Part shown: positions 20,728-33,300 of the stretch, in pieces | Position numbering within the stretch: the stretch's first letter is position 1 | How the letters are laid out: each line of letters opens with the position of its first letter | Assembly: GCF_031143425.1 (NCBI RefSeq) | Contig: NC_090446.1 | Span: 654,865,717-654,929,716, forward strand | Direction of reading: 5' to 3' | Source: Pleurodeles waltl | Lineage: Eukaryota; Chordata; Amphibia; Caudata; Salamandridae | Length of the DNA: 64,000 nt | Translations under genes and position numbers: made by a program | Notes under the pieces: model-generated | What the model was told of the DNA's origin: nothing | Databases searched by the model: none | The model's input: only the letters and a program-made list of their open reading frames with translations

Positions 20728-21560
20728 CAGCATCATCTGGGCAATGTGAAGGTGACATTGGCCCTGTTGGCACGGAAGAAGCTGGGCACTGTGGTTCTGG
20801 TGCAGACACCACCAACACCGAGGGACCCCTTGTCACAGAGAGTGAGGGGACTGGCATGGAACCCACCAGAGACTCATCACTATCTTCAGAGGCCTGCACA
20901 GGTGACCAGTCCCTGGTGGTGGGGGGCTCTAAAGCAACATTATCACCTGCATCATTGTCCACTACCCACTTTCCCATCTCCACCTTCCCTCTTGCTCTCC
21001 CCCCACTTGACATACCCGTTCCCCTAAAAGGGGTGGCGTCACCATAGCTACAGGTACCTCCCCTGCCCTTGTCTCCCAAACTGCAATCAGTGAGGAGGCT
21101 ATTGACCTCTTGTGTACTATCTCTGTAGGCCAGACTTCACTTCTGAATGCCATTCAGGAGCTTAACGACCAAATGACACAAATACTAGCTTACTTGGATG
21201 GCATTTACAGTACCCTGTCTGGCCTACAGAGGTCGTTCCAAGGTCTGGCCTCCTCACTGGCCATAGCGTCCCACCCATCCCAACCTCATGCCCCAACTCC
21301 CACCCCTTCCCCATGGAAAATCCCTATTCCCATCCCAATGCATTCACACTTACTCCTTTACACGCACCCCCTCTTACACACACAAGCAGCACATGCACAC
21401 ATAACACCGACACAGCATAAAACACAGACACGCACACACATAAACATACAGACACCACACCCACCACGTAAACGTCCACAACCACTACCAGCACACCTGC
21501 AGAAACCACACCCTCCAGCATACAAACATGCACAACCACCACCACACTAGCAGACACCAC
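20728..21560 (+). pseudogene. SANT-A C-terminal exon, second copy
   Basis: After TGTTTTCAG the frame reads ASSGQCEGDIGPVG, colinear with the start of SANT-A exon 4 in copy 1 (ASSGGGTVAPEH). It continues through an Ala/Ser/Thr/Pro-rich part. After a frameshift near 21050 it gives AISEEAIDLLCTISVGQ and GLQRSFQGLASSLAIA, the same conserved helix region as copy 1. The His/Thr/Pro-rich tail then decays into CACA-rich low-complexity sequence. The repeat array of copy 1 is absent. Confidence 0.75.
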
Positions 21561-22440
21561 ACCCACCACCACACAAACATGCACAACCACCACATACACA
21601 CATGTATCAGCACATCCACAGGCACTACAACCCCACACGTAAAAAAATAACATAAAAAAATATAAACAAGTGATGGACGGAATGCTGAACAATGTCAAAC
21701 ATTCACCCCAGTACAGAGATCTGGGCCTAAATCCATCGTTTTTTTGCCACCCATGCCATTCCAGTTTGGACCCAGCTATATGCAAATCAGTCTTGACCCT
21801 GTTCCCAGTGGGAACAGTCCAGCCCGAACTGCCAAGCCAGGTCCTCCATGGACTGGAAACAAGCATCCTAGGACTGGTTTCAGGGTACCACTCTTCATCA
21901 GCCAGGTTAGCTTGATTCTAGTGGCATGGGGAGCATGGGACAACCACACACACCACCTCTACAGCACACCTATCCATAACCACATACGTCAGACAATACA
22001 CACACTGTACAGAAATGCCAAACACTCACCTAAACAAGACAACCAGAAAGAAACACAAACCAAAACTTATACCATATACACCAGACCCACAGGCAACAGC
22101 ACCATCAATAGACACATGTACATAATGCACTGCCACTCCCTCTAACTCCCAACCTGAACTCCCTGCCAACCACCTTACCCATTTTCCCATTTAAGACCTT
22201 CTGTTTGCACTGGCCCTGACCCCATTTCACATTCCTCAAACACACCTCCCAAAAATAAACCCACCCCTTCCACACCCCAAACCACCCCTCCCAAACCACA
22301 ACCCTCCACTCCCAAATCCAAACCCACAACTCCCAAATCCAAACGCACCCTTCCCTAAATCCAAACCCATCTCTCCCAAAACCAAGACTACCCCTGCCAA
22401 ACCGAAAGACAACCACCCCAAGAAAGATCATGGAGGTGCC
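21561..22440. repeat. CA-rich and C-rich low-complexity sequence
   Basis: CACAC-rich to 21640, then an unassigned block at 21700-21930 and, at about 22240-22420, an imperfect repeat of CCCAAATCCAAACCCA type. Probably the decayed tail of the SANT-A exon and the right part of the transposon. Confidence 0.4.
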
Positions 22441-24040
22441 TGCTTTCAACCCAATAGACGCCTTTTCCTGAGGAAGTTGTATTTGGCAGTGCACATAGAA
22501 GGCAAGCTCTGGGCATGCAACCCAGAACTGGGACTCTTAACAATATTTCTCTGTTATGCTGGCTTGTTGGATTCAATACATATATAGAGAGACATAGCTC
22601 AATGTTTGATAAAGAATGTATTGTCTTTAAAATACCTTTGTCCTGGCATTATTTTGGAAATTGTTACTAAATGTTTGCTGATAATGTAATTTCTGCTTAA
22701 GTGTGCACCATGCCTGTGGTGTGCCTTAAGTGTTACCCTCATTTCTGACAGTGACTAGCACAGGTTTTATTTTTTTAGATCTTTTTTATGATTTATACAT
22801 TTGTGATGTACGTGTTATTTTTGGTCAAGCATCCATCATGTTGCTAAGCACTTTCACCGGAATTGCAAATGTTTCTCTTATTTTGCCTAGAGATTTTAGT
22901 CATTTAAACCGGAGATCAACCCCTTGTAGCAAAGGCACAAAGCAGACAGGTGTAAATTAAGGCAAATGTGTAAAGCAGTTAGAGGTAACAAATAGGTAAA
23001 AACTCAAAGACACAACACAATAGAAATCTCACTCAAATTAATAAAAAAAGAAAACAATTTAGTATTCAAAATAAAACCAAAACGATGATGTAAAGGGAAC
23101 CCGAGGTATGATCTTTTGTAAAGATTTACGTGAAACAGTGCTAAGAAAAAGTAAAGCTCCAATAATTGTCTATTGTCACAGTTAACCTGGACATAGGTGT
23201 GATTTCATGGTAGCCATGATAGAGTGTGAGTTGGATACACTAATAGGTCCACCATGGTGAGAGATTTTTCCTTGGGACTTTTCCCCATACGTACGAAAAA
23301 AGGCTTTGTGATTTCCAAATAGCGAATATGTAAAAATTGCTATTAGGGAATCACAAAATGAGATGCACATAGGAGTGTATTCCACTAATAGCGATTCCTA
23401 CAAATTTACAGTCACAAATAGGAAATAGCTTTTTTGAAAATCAGAAAATTCGAAATAAATCACAATCTAGGCAAAGTTGCATTCTGTATGCAGAATGATA
23501 ATGTCAGACCAGGAATTTAAGAAATACAGAGTTTGCCAACAACCTAGAAGCCTAGGAAGGTGCTGGAAGGAAGGAACGAGTGTTCACCTTTTGTGGTGGA
23601 ATGCCTATTCCTGAATTACACCATGTCTAAGGATGATTGGGACAAGTATTCTGGCAGCAGGAAGCACAAAGTCAAATGGAAAAGGAGTTAGAGGTGTTAA
23701 CCAAACAATGTGTGGCACAGATGGACCAGCTCTTTAGGAAGGCATCATTCTCTGTTCCTGGGTGCCAGAAGAGCAAAATATAGAACAGGATACTGGAGAA
23801 GGTGAACTCCGTTGGTGTCACTCAGAAAACCAAACTTAAACTTAAAATCCTGCATCAAAGAGAATGTGGCCGGCTCGATGGCTAAGGGTCGTGGCAGAGG
23901 TGGTGCAAGTCAAACAAATTAAGAATGTGAATAGGGATATGCAACCTATATCAAGATCAATACTGCATTTGCAGGCCGTTAGATTGCTGCCATGGAGATC
24001 CGCAGCGGATCCGACTCGCAAAATGCATTTCTGCATACCG
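22441..24040. other. No recognisable feature
   Basis: AT-rich; no coding or terminal-repeat signal recognised. Confidence 0.45.
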
Positions 24041-24046
24041 GAGAGG

Positions 24047-24116
24047 CTTTTGCACCTCGCAAACGGCGTTTTTCGCTGTTTGCGAGGCGCAAAACCCTTT
24101 CTACATCTGGCCCTAA
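24047..24116. repeat. Long hairpin next to a GGGCCAGATGTAG-type end
   Basis: TTTTGCACCTCGCAAACGGCG pairs with its near-inverse CGCTGTTTGCGAGGCGCAAAA over about 21 bp with a 5-nt loop. It is followed by CTACATCTGGCCC (ends 24116), the inverse of the left end of the foldback at 37644. The matching left end was not found, so this is probably half of a MITE. Confidence 0.5.
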
Positions 24117-24673
24117 ATGTTTTCTAGGGAGAATATGAAAACAACCTTCAAACAGATAAATAGATTTAAACTTTCATTGCTAAGCAAGCTGTTCAGAAAT
24201 GTCATGCCTACAATCGCAGGCATGGGGGTGAGGCTTTATCAGAGACGGTCTTGAAGACATGGTTACCATTACGCAGAGAGGTAGCTGCAGCAATTACAGT
24301 TAGGAAATGCAATAGTTTGGAAATTGTATATGTGAAGTTCTGATTGACTGAAGGGTAGGTAATCAGATTGGCTGTTTCATTAATTTGTATTGGACATTAT
24401 TTTGACCACTCAGAAATGGTCTCATTGATGAGTCAGCTGCACATGTGCTCCAGGAAGAAGGCTGTTAGATATGGCATGGGAAAGACCTTAGAAATTCTAC
24501 AGGGAAATCCATCCCGTTTTGGGACTCTGCCCTGTTATTTTTCATTTCATTGAAGCAGGCGCAGATGTAGATCCTTCTCAGTTTCAGATCTCAGACTGAA
24601 TCTGAGATTCAGGCTAGTCTCAGGTCCCTGAATAGGAAATGTTGACTTCCACTCATACCCATCAAGTGCAGAT

Positions 24674-25255
24674 TTGGGGGTAGATTTACACAAATTTTTC
24701 ACTGGTTAGTGCCACAAAAGTGATGCTAACCTGCGCAAAATGTTTTTTTTCCTCGTTTACTTTTCAACGCAAAACTTGTTTTGTACTGGAAAGTACCCTA
24801 AAGGTAACGCAAAGCAGCACAGAGCACTGCTTTGCATTAATTAGGGCCAAGGGGCATTACATAGGTGGTGCATAGGCGTTCCCATGCAACCACCCATGCC
24901 TTTTGACACAAAAACTGTATCTACAAACAATAGTAGACATGATTTTGTGACAAAAGTTAACGCCATTTGAAAGCAGGCGTTAAAAAGGATAAATAATTTC
25001 AATCCTCCTTTCTTTTCTGACTTTGCCTTCCAGAACAAAACCTATGCTAGCCTCATGCATGCATCTTTTCACTATGTTGCAAAGGTGTGTGCATGGCGCA
25101 CAGCAGCTGAAATCAGCCATGGCGCTAGGGAGAGGGAAGGAGAGAACCATATCTCTGTAGGTATGGCGCTCTCCTGCTCCCTCCCTGTAACGCAACCCAG
25201 TGCAGCCTTTATGGTCGCTGCGCTGCTTTTCATGCATTCTTTGTAAACCTGGGCT
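24674..25255. mobile_element. Possible MITE
   Basis: GGGTAGATTTACACAAA at the left and TTTGTAAACCTGGGC at the right form weak inverted ends about 580 bp apart. No clear target duplication. Non-coding. Confidence 0.3.
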
Positions 25256-27435
25256 TTAGAAGCTAATGCTTTTGAGCTGCTATCTCAGGCATCGCATTAT
25301 TTAAAATAATATAAGAAATATCCTGTTCAGCCTTGCAAGAGATAAACACCAAGACAATTGTTTACAAATGTAGCATTATATTCTTCATGACATTTCTAGA
25401 TTAATTGTGAGATGATCTCAGTCATTTGAAGCTCGGAAGATCAAGTTATAATATTTGTATAACATGAACATAAGGTAGAAATGCACAAATCTCTTGTGTT
25501 CTTTTCCCCGTGGCAGTGTTTCCATAGGAACCATCCAGAGAGAGAAAATAACAATCTGTTTATCTTTTCACAGAACATGTACGGTATTGTTCATTTGGAC
25601 AGTAGGAATATCTTTGCAATGGGCATGTTGACATTCTACACCCACAGCAATGTTCGTAACTAAGTGAACATTCACTGACAAAAACAATAGGTCTGGCTTA
25701 ATTTGAGTTTTTTACTGGTCTAGCACGAGTATGTCAACCAGACTGGGCAGTGTGCTATGTACAGGGCCACAGCTATCTAAGTGCAGCAGTGCAGTGGCAT
25801 GCGCATACTGCACTTTAGTTGTGGGGGGGGGAGCAGCCCCATTTTCCGTGCTTGAATGAGGGTCTGTAGCACTTTTGCTAGGTCTCTAGTTTTGTGAGAT
25901 TTGTAATAATGTGCTTGACAATGGTGCTATAGTGTCCATGCTTTGCCTGTGACAGCTATTTGCTGAACGAGTGGTGAATTAAATGTATCAAAGACGTTTG
26001 GTGAAGGAGAGTTGTTCACTTACTTTCAGTGTGATCTTTGGTGATTAATGGTAATGTCCTGGCTATCATTTGGATTACGTTTTTGTTGAAGAAGGTTAGT
26101 TAATTTCCTTTGTTTGTTAGCTAGTGGATTGCATGTCAGAATTTCACAGTCAGACTCGTCCCATTGGGTATAGGTGTTCTGATGTCAGGTGCAAACTGGG
26201 CGATATTTTTCTAAACAATATTTAGGACACAATCTTTATTTGATAACATATTTTAACTTTAGTATTCTTATACCACACGATGTTGAGAATCAAATGTGGC
26301 TCCTCTTGCCCCATGTACCAAGTCCCTTGACCCATCACCCAGAATCAGCTGAGTTTTGCAATGCACACAATACTTGAACATGCATTGGCAAAGCCAACAA
26401 GTCTGGAATCCAGCATTCTGGTAAATCTTGTTTTGATTTTTGTTGTTTTTGAAAAACCTTGTTTTTTATTGTTCATGGGCCCTCATCAGTCTATAAAAAT
26501 AATTTGTTACAGGCATAAATGTGTTTTTGTTCTTAGAAACCATATATTACCATATTGCTCCCTGGCACTAAAGGGGACTACTTTGTGTGTATGTATTCCT
26601 TGTGAAAGGGCAGCATGCGGTGCATCGTAGCAAAATCAGTCAATGGCTGAAGTGGACTGTTGCACTTCACCATAATGCATACTGGAGTGAGTGCAATTAA
26701 AACATGAATGACACCAACCACAGACTAATGTATGAAGTCTGTCTGAAAATCCCTGTACGTAACTGTGTAATGCACATAGTTTTAGTAAAATCAAAAGATA
26801 TTAGCTAACACAGACCTGAAAAAGTCAATAAACCCGGTTGCCTCTTACCATTGAGAGAGAAGGAAAGAAGAGGAGAAGGAAGAAAAGAAAGAAAGAAAGC
26901 TAGGATAGCTTAATAAAGAACAGTTTCAAATGAAAACAATCCAGTATCCTGCTTAATAGCAGCAGTCTGAAAAGCAAAACAAAAGCATCAACTACACAAA
27001 ATAGTTTTGCTGCACAGAGTATAAAAGATTACTAGGATGGTTCCTCGAGTATTTTAGGTGCTCATTAAAGGTCCACCAGTCAGTAGAGACCTAAAAACAA
27101 GGAAATGTGAACTATTGTGCATATGTAGGTCTTCGTGTTAGGACGCCTGGGGCATTGGACAAAGAAAATGATGCCGCACCTGCAGAATTTGATAAGGGGC
27201 CCCTGAGAATCCCATACTCCTCAGATATTAATTGACTTTGGCAGGAATGTGACCCCCTTGAAGGGGATTCCCTGGAGGGTTGGACGCAGCCCGCCCCACC
27301 CCTCCTGAGCCAGAAGGGCTGCAAAGTCCTGTGTTTCGCCCCAGGGGATGAGGTGTGGTGTGAACAGTGGGACTGAAATCCAAAGGTGCATATGTGTGGG
27401 CCTCCTTGAGGCAAGAACACATAAAAAGTAGGAAT
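25256..27435. other. No gene; purine tract
   Basis: Unassigned AT-rich DNA. A GAAA/GGAA-rich purine tract lies at about 26850-26899 and a run of nine G at about 25822. The last bases (GACCT, 27436-27440) are the target duplication of the LTR element that follows. Confidence 0.5.
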
Positions 27436-27440
27436 GACCT

Positions 27441-29698
27441 TGTTAGAAATGGGGTTTTTGGTTGGCAGTTAGGTTGCCCTCTGTCCAATCAAGAACCCTC
27501 ACTCTAGTCAGGGTAAGTCACACACAATCCAAAATCAGCCTGTGCTCACCCTCCGGTAGCTTGGCACGAGCAGTCAGGCTTAACTTAGAAGGCAATGTGT
27601 AAAGCATTTGTGCAATAAATCATACAACACCATAGCATAACACCACAAAAATACACCACACAGTATTTAGAAAAATATATAATATTTATCTGGGTATCTT
27701 CAGGTCAAAACGATCAAAGATGCAATATGAATTTGTAAAGATATCACTGAAAAGTGATATAAAGTGTCTTAAGTCTTTAGAAAGTAAACAGAGTCTCTTT
27801 CAAACACAAAGTACCTGGTTTCTGGTGGAAAATCTCCTCAGAGGGCCACAAAGGAAGAGGTGCGTGGAAAAAGGGTGTGTGCGTCAATTTCTCCCCAGCA
27901 CACACGGACTTGCGTCGTTATTTTCCACGCGGGGAAGTCGGGCGTCGTTTTCCGGCGCGCGGACAGTCTCTTTCTGTGGGTCGCGGGGATTACCAGTTGT
28001 CCCGGGTCTGTGCTGGATTTTCCTGCTTGTTTTCCGGCTGCGCGTCGTTCTGCGGGGCTGCGCGGCGAAGTTTCGATCTCACGGCAGGCGTCGCGTCGAT
28101 TTCTCCTGCGGAGTCGGGCGGCGTTGTCCTTGCGAGGCCGTGCGTCAAAGTTTTGATCGCACGGCAGGCGTCGCGTCGATTTCTCCTGCGGAGTCGGGCG
28201 GCGTTGTCCTTGCGAGGCCGTGTGTCAAAGTTTTGATCTCACGGCAGGCGTCGCGTCGATTTCTCCAGGGAAGTCGGGCGGCGTTGTCCTTGCGAGGCCG
28301 TGCGTCAAAGTTTCGGTCGTCCCGAAGGTGTCGCGTTGATCAGCGTCGGTGTGCGGCGTTTTTTCTTGCCGCGGAACAAGCTGTTCGTCGAAAAGTTCGG
28401 CGCACGGAGCGTCCAAGAGGAAGAGTGAAGTCTTTTTGGTCCTGAGACTTCAGGGAACAGGAGGCAAGCTCTATCCAAGCCCTTGGAGAGCACTTTTACA
28501 GCCAGGCAAGAGTTCAGCAAGGCAGCAGGCCAAGAGCAAGGCAGCAGTCCTTTGTAGAAAAGCAGACAGGTGAGTCCTTTGAGCAGCCAGGCAGTTCTTC
28601 TTGGCAGGATGTAGTTTCTGGTTCAGGTTTCTTCTCCAGCAAGTGTCTGATGAGGTAGGGCAGAGGCCCTGTTTTATACTAAGTTGTGCCTTTGAAGTGG
28701 GGGTGACTTCAAAGAGTCTCTAAGAAATGCACCAAGTTCCCTTTCAGCTCAATCCTGTCTGCCAGAGTCCCAGTAGGGGGTGTGGCAGTCCTTTGTGTGA
28801 GGGCAGGCCCTCCACCCTCCCAGCCCAGGAAGACCCATTCAAAATGCAGATGTATGCAAGTGAGGCTGAGTACCCTGTGTTTGGGGTGTGTCTGAGTGAA
28901 TGCACAAGGAGCTGTCAACTAAACCTAGCCAGACGTGGATTGAAGGGCACAACAAGTTTTTAGTGCAAAGAAATGCTCACTTTCTAAAAGTGGCATTTCT
29001 AGAATAGTAATATTAAATCCGACTTCACCAGTCAGCAGGATTTTGTATTACCATTCTGGCCATACTAAATATGACCTTCCTGCTCCTTTCAGATCAGCAG
29101 CTGCCACTTCAACAGTGTATGAGGGCAGCCCCAATGTTAGCCTATGAAAGGAGCAGGCCTCACAGTAGTGCAAAAACGAATTTAGGAGTTTCACACTACC
29201 AGGACATATAACTACACAGGTACATGTCCTGCCTTTTACCTACACAGCACCATGCTCTAGGGGTTACCTAGGGCACACATTAGGGATGACTTATATGTAG
29301 TAAAAGGGGAGTTCTAGGCTTGGCAAGTACTTTTAAATGCCAAGTCGAAGTGGCAGAGAAACTGCACACACAGGCCTTGCAATGGCAGGCCTGAGACAGG
29401 TTTAAGGGGCTACTGAGGTGGGTGGCACAACCAGTGCTGCAGGCCCACTAGTAGCATTTAATCTACCTGCCCTAGGCATATGTAGTGCACTCTACCAGGG
29501 ACTTACAAGTAAATTAAATAGTCAATCATGGATAAACCAATCAGTAGTACAATTTACCCAGAGAGCATATGCACTTTAGCACTGGTTAGCAGTGGTAAAG
29601 TGCCCAGAGGTCAAAAGCCAACAACAACAGGTCAGAAAAAATAGGAGGAAGGAGGCAAAAAGTTTGGGGATGTCCCCGTCAAAAAGCCAGGTCCAACA
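27441..29698 (-). repeat. 3' LTR (2258 bp)
   Basis: TG...CA ends. On the minus strand a TATA box (GTATAAAACAGGGCC) lies at about 28672-28680, about 1 kb into the LTR, so U3 is about 1.03 kb. The part after it is CpG-rich and holds three copies of an 80-bp repeat. No AATAAA was found on the minus strand downstream of the TATA box. Confidence 0.93.
28081..28320. repeat. 80-bp CpG-rich repeat x3 in the 3' LTR
   Basis: ACGGCAGGCGTCGCGTCGAT starts units at 28081, 28161 and 28241. The same array, also three copies, is at about 34903-35142 in the 5' LTR. It lies downstream of the TATA box, so it would be transcribed as leader. The Arg-rich plus-strand open frames here are by-products of the composition. 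Confidence 0.92.
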
Positions 29699-30382
29699 TG
29701 ACCCCCTACCAGCCTAAAGCCAGGGGAGAACAATCACTATCCTGATGTACTTCCCTGTTTGAGGCGACAGAACAAGGACCCAGGCCCACAACAGCAGGGG
29801 CATGCTCCAGTTCTTCGCCTTCCTGACTCCAATTGGATCACTCTGTCCATACTCTCAGGGCCCACTAAGCCAACCCATGGGGAACATTTCTCCTTACCTG
29901 CGGATCCCATCTGTGCAGCACCTAACCTTACTTTGCTCACAGATGTATCCCAGGAGCAGGATAGTACCACCATGACCAACACAGTGGTGTTGCCCACTCT
30001 ACCCCTGGGGTGTGACACTTGTCCCCTCCCCAGGGATAACTCTGTCCACCCGGACAGCAAGCCACAGTGATTACTGACAGCTGCCAGGGATGAGAGCCAG
30101 GCCCCTCAAAGCTCTCCAACCACTGTGGCTGTGGAGAGTGGGGGGCGGTAGCCCCAGGTGCTGGGCACCCTTTAACCACTCTCCCTTCCACCAGGTCAGG
30201 GATGACAGCCTGAACCTGGTCCTCCCCTCTGGGGCTTTGTACACTCCCTCCTGGAGCGGTACCCCCAGAGTCCAACATGGTCAGGGTGCTTACAGAAGTC
30301 ACCCTGTACCATTCCTCCACCAGTGCAGGGCTGTTAACCTGCAACTGGCCCTCCAACCTGGGGCTTGTACCTTCAGGTTGGA
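29699..30382 (-). other. 3' part of the LTR element interior
   Basis: Downstream of the long ORF, other minus-strand frames (30473-29937 and 30060-29737) remain open and have the same Gly/Pro/Ser-rich bias, so the ancestral frame may have been longer and shifted. No enzyme motif is visible. Confidence 0.5.
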
Positions 30383-33300
30383 CTAGGGCCCGGGGTGAGG
30401 CTTCCCTCCCCCTGCCCTCCCTTCTGGGGTCCAGCACCCTCCAACTAGGAGTGGCCTCCTCAGAAGACAACATGGTGGGGGCACTGTTATCAGTAGCCCC
30501 TCCCTCCAGGTCCGGGGGGACACCCTGACCTGGTCTTCCAGCCCAGGGTCTGTACCCTCAGACTGGATCACTGCCTGGCAAACCAGGACTTCCTGGGAGG
30601 CACACCTACCCCCCACCAGGTCAGAGTTTAACCTCTGTACCTGACCATTCAACTCAGAGTCACCACCCTGAAGTTGAACAATTGCCTGGCACGCCAGGAC
30701 TTCCTGGAGGGCACACTGACCATCCACCAGGTCAGAGTTTAACCTCTGAACTTGGCCATTCAACTCAGAGTCACCACCCTGAAGTTGAACAATTGCCTGG
30801 CACGCCAGGACTTCCTGGAGGGCACACTGACCCTCCACCAGGTCAGAGTTTAACCTCTGCACTGGGCCATTCAACTCAGAGTCACCACCCTGAAGTTGAA
30901 CAATTGCCTGGCGCACCAGGACTTTCTGGGAGGCACACCTACCTCCCACCAGGTCAGAGTTTAACCTCTGAGCCTGGTTCCCCAACCCAGGGTCACCACC
31001 CTGAGGTTGGGCAATTGCCTGGCACGCCAGGACTTTCTGGGGGGCACACCTACCCCCCACCAGGTCAGAGTTTAACCTCTGAACCTGGTCATCCAACCCA
31101 GAGTCAACACCCTGAGGTTGGACAATTGCCTGGCACAGCAGGGCTTCTTGGGAGGCACACCTACCTCCCACCAGGTCAGAGTTTAACCTCTGAACCTGGG
31201 TATCCAAGCCAGAGTCACCACCCTGAGGTTGAACAATTGCCTGGCATGCCAGGAATTTCTGGGGGGCACACCTACCCCCCACCAGGTCAGAGTTTAACCT
31301 CTGAACCCGGTTATCCAACCCAGAGTCAGCACTCTGAGGTTGAACAATTGCCTGGCACGCCAGGACTTTCTGGGGGGCACACCTACCCCCCACCAGGTCA
31401 GAGTTTAACCTCTGAACCCGGTTATCCAACCCAGAGTCAGCACTCTGAGGTTGGACCACTGCCTGGTACACCAGGACTTCCTGGGGGGCACGCCTACCCC
31501 ACAACAGGTCAGAGCTTATTCCCTGAACCTGGTTAGCCAACCCAGAGTCACCACCCTGAGGTTGAACCATTGCCTGGCAGGCCAGGACTTCCAGGGAGGC
31601 ACACCTACCTCCCACCAGGTCAGAGTTTAACCTCTGAGCCTGGTTCCCCAACCCAGGGTCATCACCCTGAGGTTGGGCAATTGCCTGGCACGCCAGGACT
31701 TTCTGGGGGGCACACCTACCCCCCGCCAGGTCAGAGTTTAACCTCTGAACCTGGTCATCCAACCCAGAGTCAACACCCTGAGGTTGGACAATTGCCTGGC
31801 ACAGCAGGACTTCTTGGGAGGCACATCTACCTCCCACCAGGTCAGAGTTTAACCTCTGAACCTGGGTATCCAACCCAGAGTCACCACCCTGAGGTTGAAT
31901 CTTTGCCTGGCATGCCAGGACTTCCTGGGGGGCACTCTCACCCCCCACAAGGGACACACCGTCCCCAAGGGCCACACAAGAGTCTGGTTGGCGTAGGTCT
32001 CCCGACCTCTGCCCATCCGGCAGAGTCTGGGTTTCCCCCAAACCAGAAACGGTTTCACCTGGGTCATTCCTGGGGGGCTCTGCTCTCAGAGCTGTCCCCT
32101 GACTCTCAAGGTCCTCCACTGGGGTCTGCAACCCCCTCTCAACCCTATGTCTGGACTTCTGCACCCCCTCACTATGAGGGGTACTGCCAGACACCAGAAC
32201 TGTTGGGATGCTGGCTACAGTCACCCCCCCAAGTTCTTCTGACACTGCGGGGCTTCCCTCAAAAGGTGGCCCTACGGTACAGGCTAGGCTTCCCTCCTGG
32301 TGTTCCCTCATGGAACCCTCTAGGACCTGGGACCTACCTGGGACACTACAATCCTTTCCCACCACACTCGGTTGGGAACCACCTAGACCACTCCCTTCAG
32401 GAGCACCCCCAAATGCCTCTTCAGACTCTCTGGTACTCACCCAGAAGTCTGCCTCCATTGTAAGCTCCCTGGGGTCAGAGAACTCACACTCCACCTGGTG
32501 TTGGCGTAGCTCTGGAAAATAAGGACCAGACATATGCTCTCCAGCAATTACATCACTCTGCCCTTCACATGTATTAACCACAGTACCCTTCACCCAACCA
32601 CCCAGTAACTCAACCTTGGAAAAGCACTCTACTTCTCCCTCCTGAGACTGGTGAGACAGTATCTGTCTGTCCCTGACACTCAACCCAAACTCTTCTGGGA
32701 TGTCTCTACACTCTATATCCAGGACGTCCACCAGGGGGGAACCCTTTTCTCTGTCACTCTCTGCTAGAGTCAGTAAAGTGTCCCTCCCCCCAGTAGGAAT
32801 ATGACTCCCTGTGCCAGTTCCCCAATCCTTCTCAGGGACCCTGTGCATAACGGGAACTACCTCATACCCTTGAACCGCCTGGGGTGTGTCAACTCCCTTC
32901 TTCAAGTTGGGCACCACATCTCTGGGCTTGTGCCCTTCTTCAGCAGTACTGGATGCAAGATTTTTGCTGCCACCATCTGAACTGGACTCAGCCCTTCCGG
33001 CCTCCAGTTTCAGCTCTTTACAGCTCAGCTCTTGAGCTGCAATCTTTTCTTCTTCCAGGGCTAAGAGACTTGCTGCCTCAGCCCTTTCAAGCTGCTCATC
33101 TAGCTCTTCTAGACACCGCTCTAGAGCTAGGAGCCATTCATCTCCCACTGGTTCTCTTTCCTCATCTGAGTAGTCTTCCTCCTCATGTGAGCAGTCTTCC
33201 TCCTCATGTGAGTAGTCCTCCTCCTCATCTGAGGGGTACTTAGTCATTTGGTTTCTTGCTGCCTCTCTCTCTGCCCATCTTTCCTCCCCCCAGACTATGT

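Larger units (their letters stand above)
15379..22440. mobile_element. Harbinger DNA transposon, copy 2 (larger, decayed; right end uncertain)
   Basis: The left end GGCCCTCATTATGACATTGG matches the right end of copy 1, and homology continues for several hundred bases. Gene order: SANT-B on plus (15.9-17.55 kb), transposase on minus (18.93-17.85 kb), SANT-A exon on plus (20.73-21.56 kb). This is copy 1 inverted, plus SANT-B and transposase exon 2. The stretch 19.09-20.72 kb looks like a later insertion. I could not find the right terminal repeat, so the end given is only where C-rich, possibly element-derived sequence stops. Confidence 0.7.

Noticed and set aside
21324..21866. 180-codon minus-strand Val/Cys-rich open frame
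   Set aside because: Antisense of the CACA-rich tail of the SANT-A exon; composition effect.
27720..28445. 241-codon Arg-rich plus-strand open frame in the 3' LTR, and its counterpart at 34697-35266
   Set aside because: Produced by the CpG-rich 80-bp repeats; it lies in the LTR, antisense to transcription, and several frames are open at once.
30682..32463. Two collagen-like plus-strand open frames (284 and 297 codons)
   Set aside because: Antisense shadow of the 111-bp coding array; the minus frame spans the entire interior in one ORF, whereas these are split by a stop.
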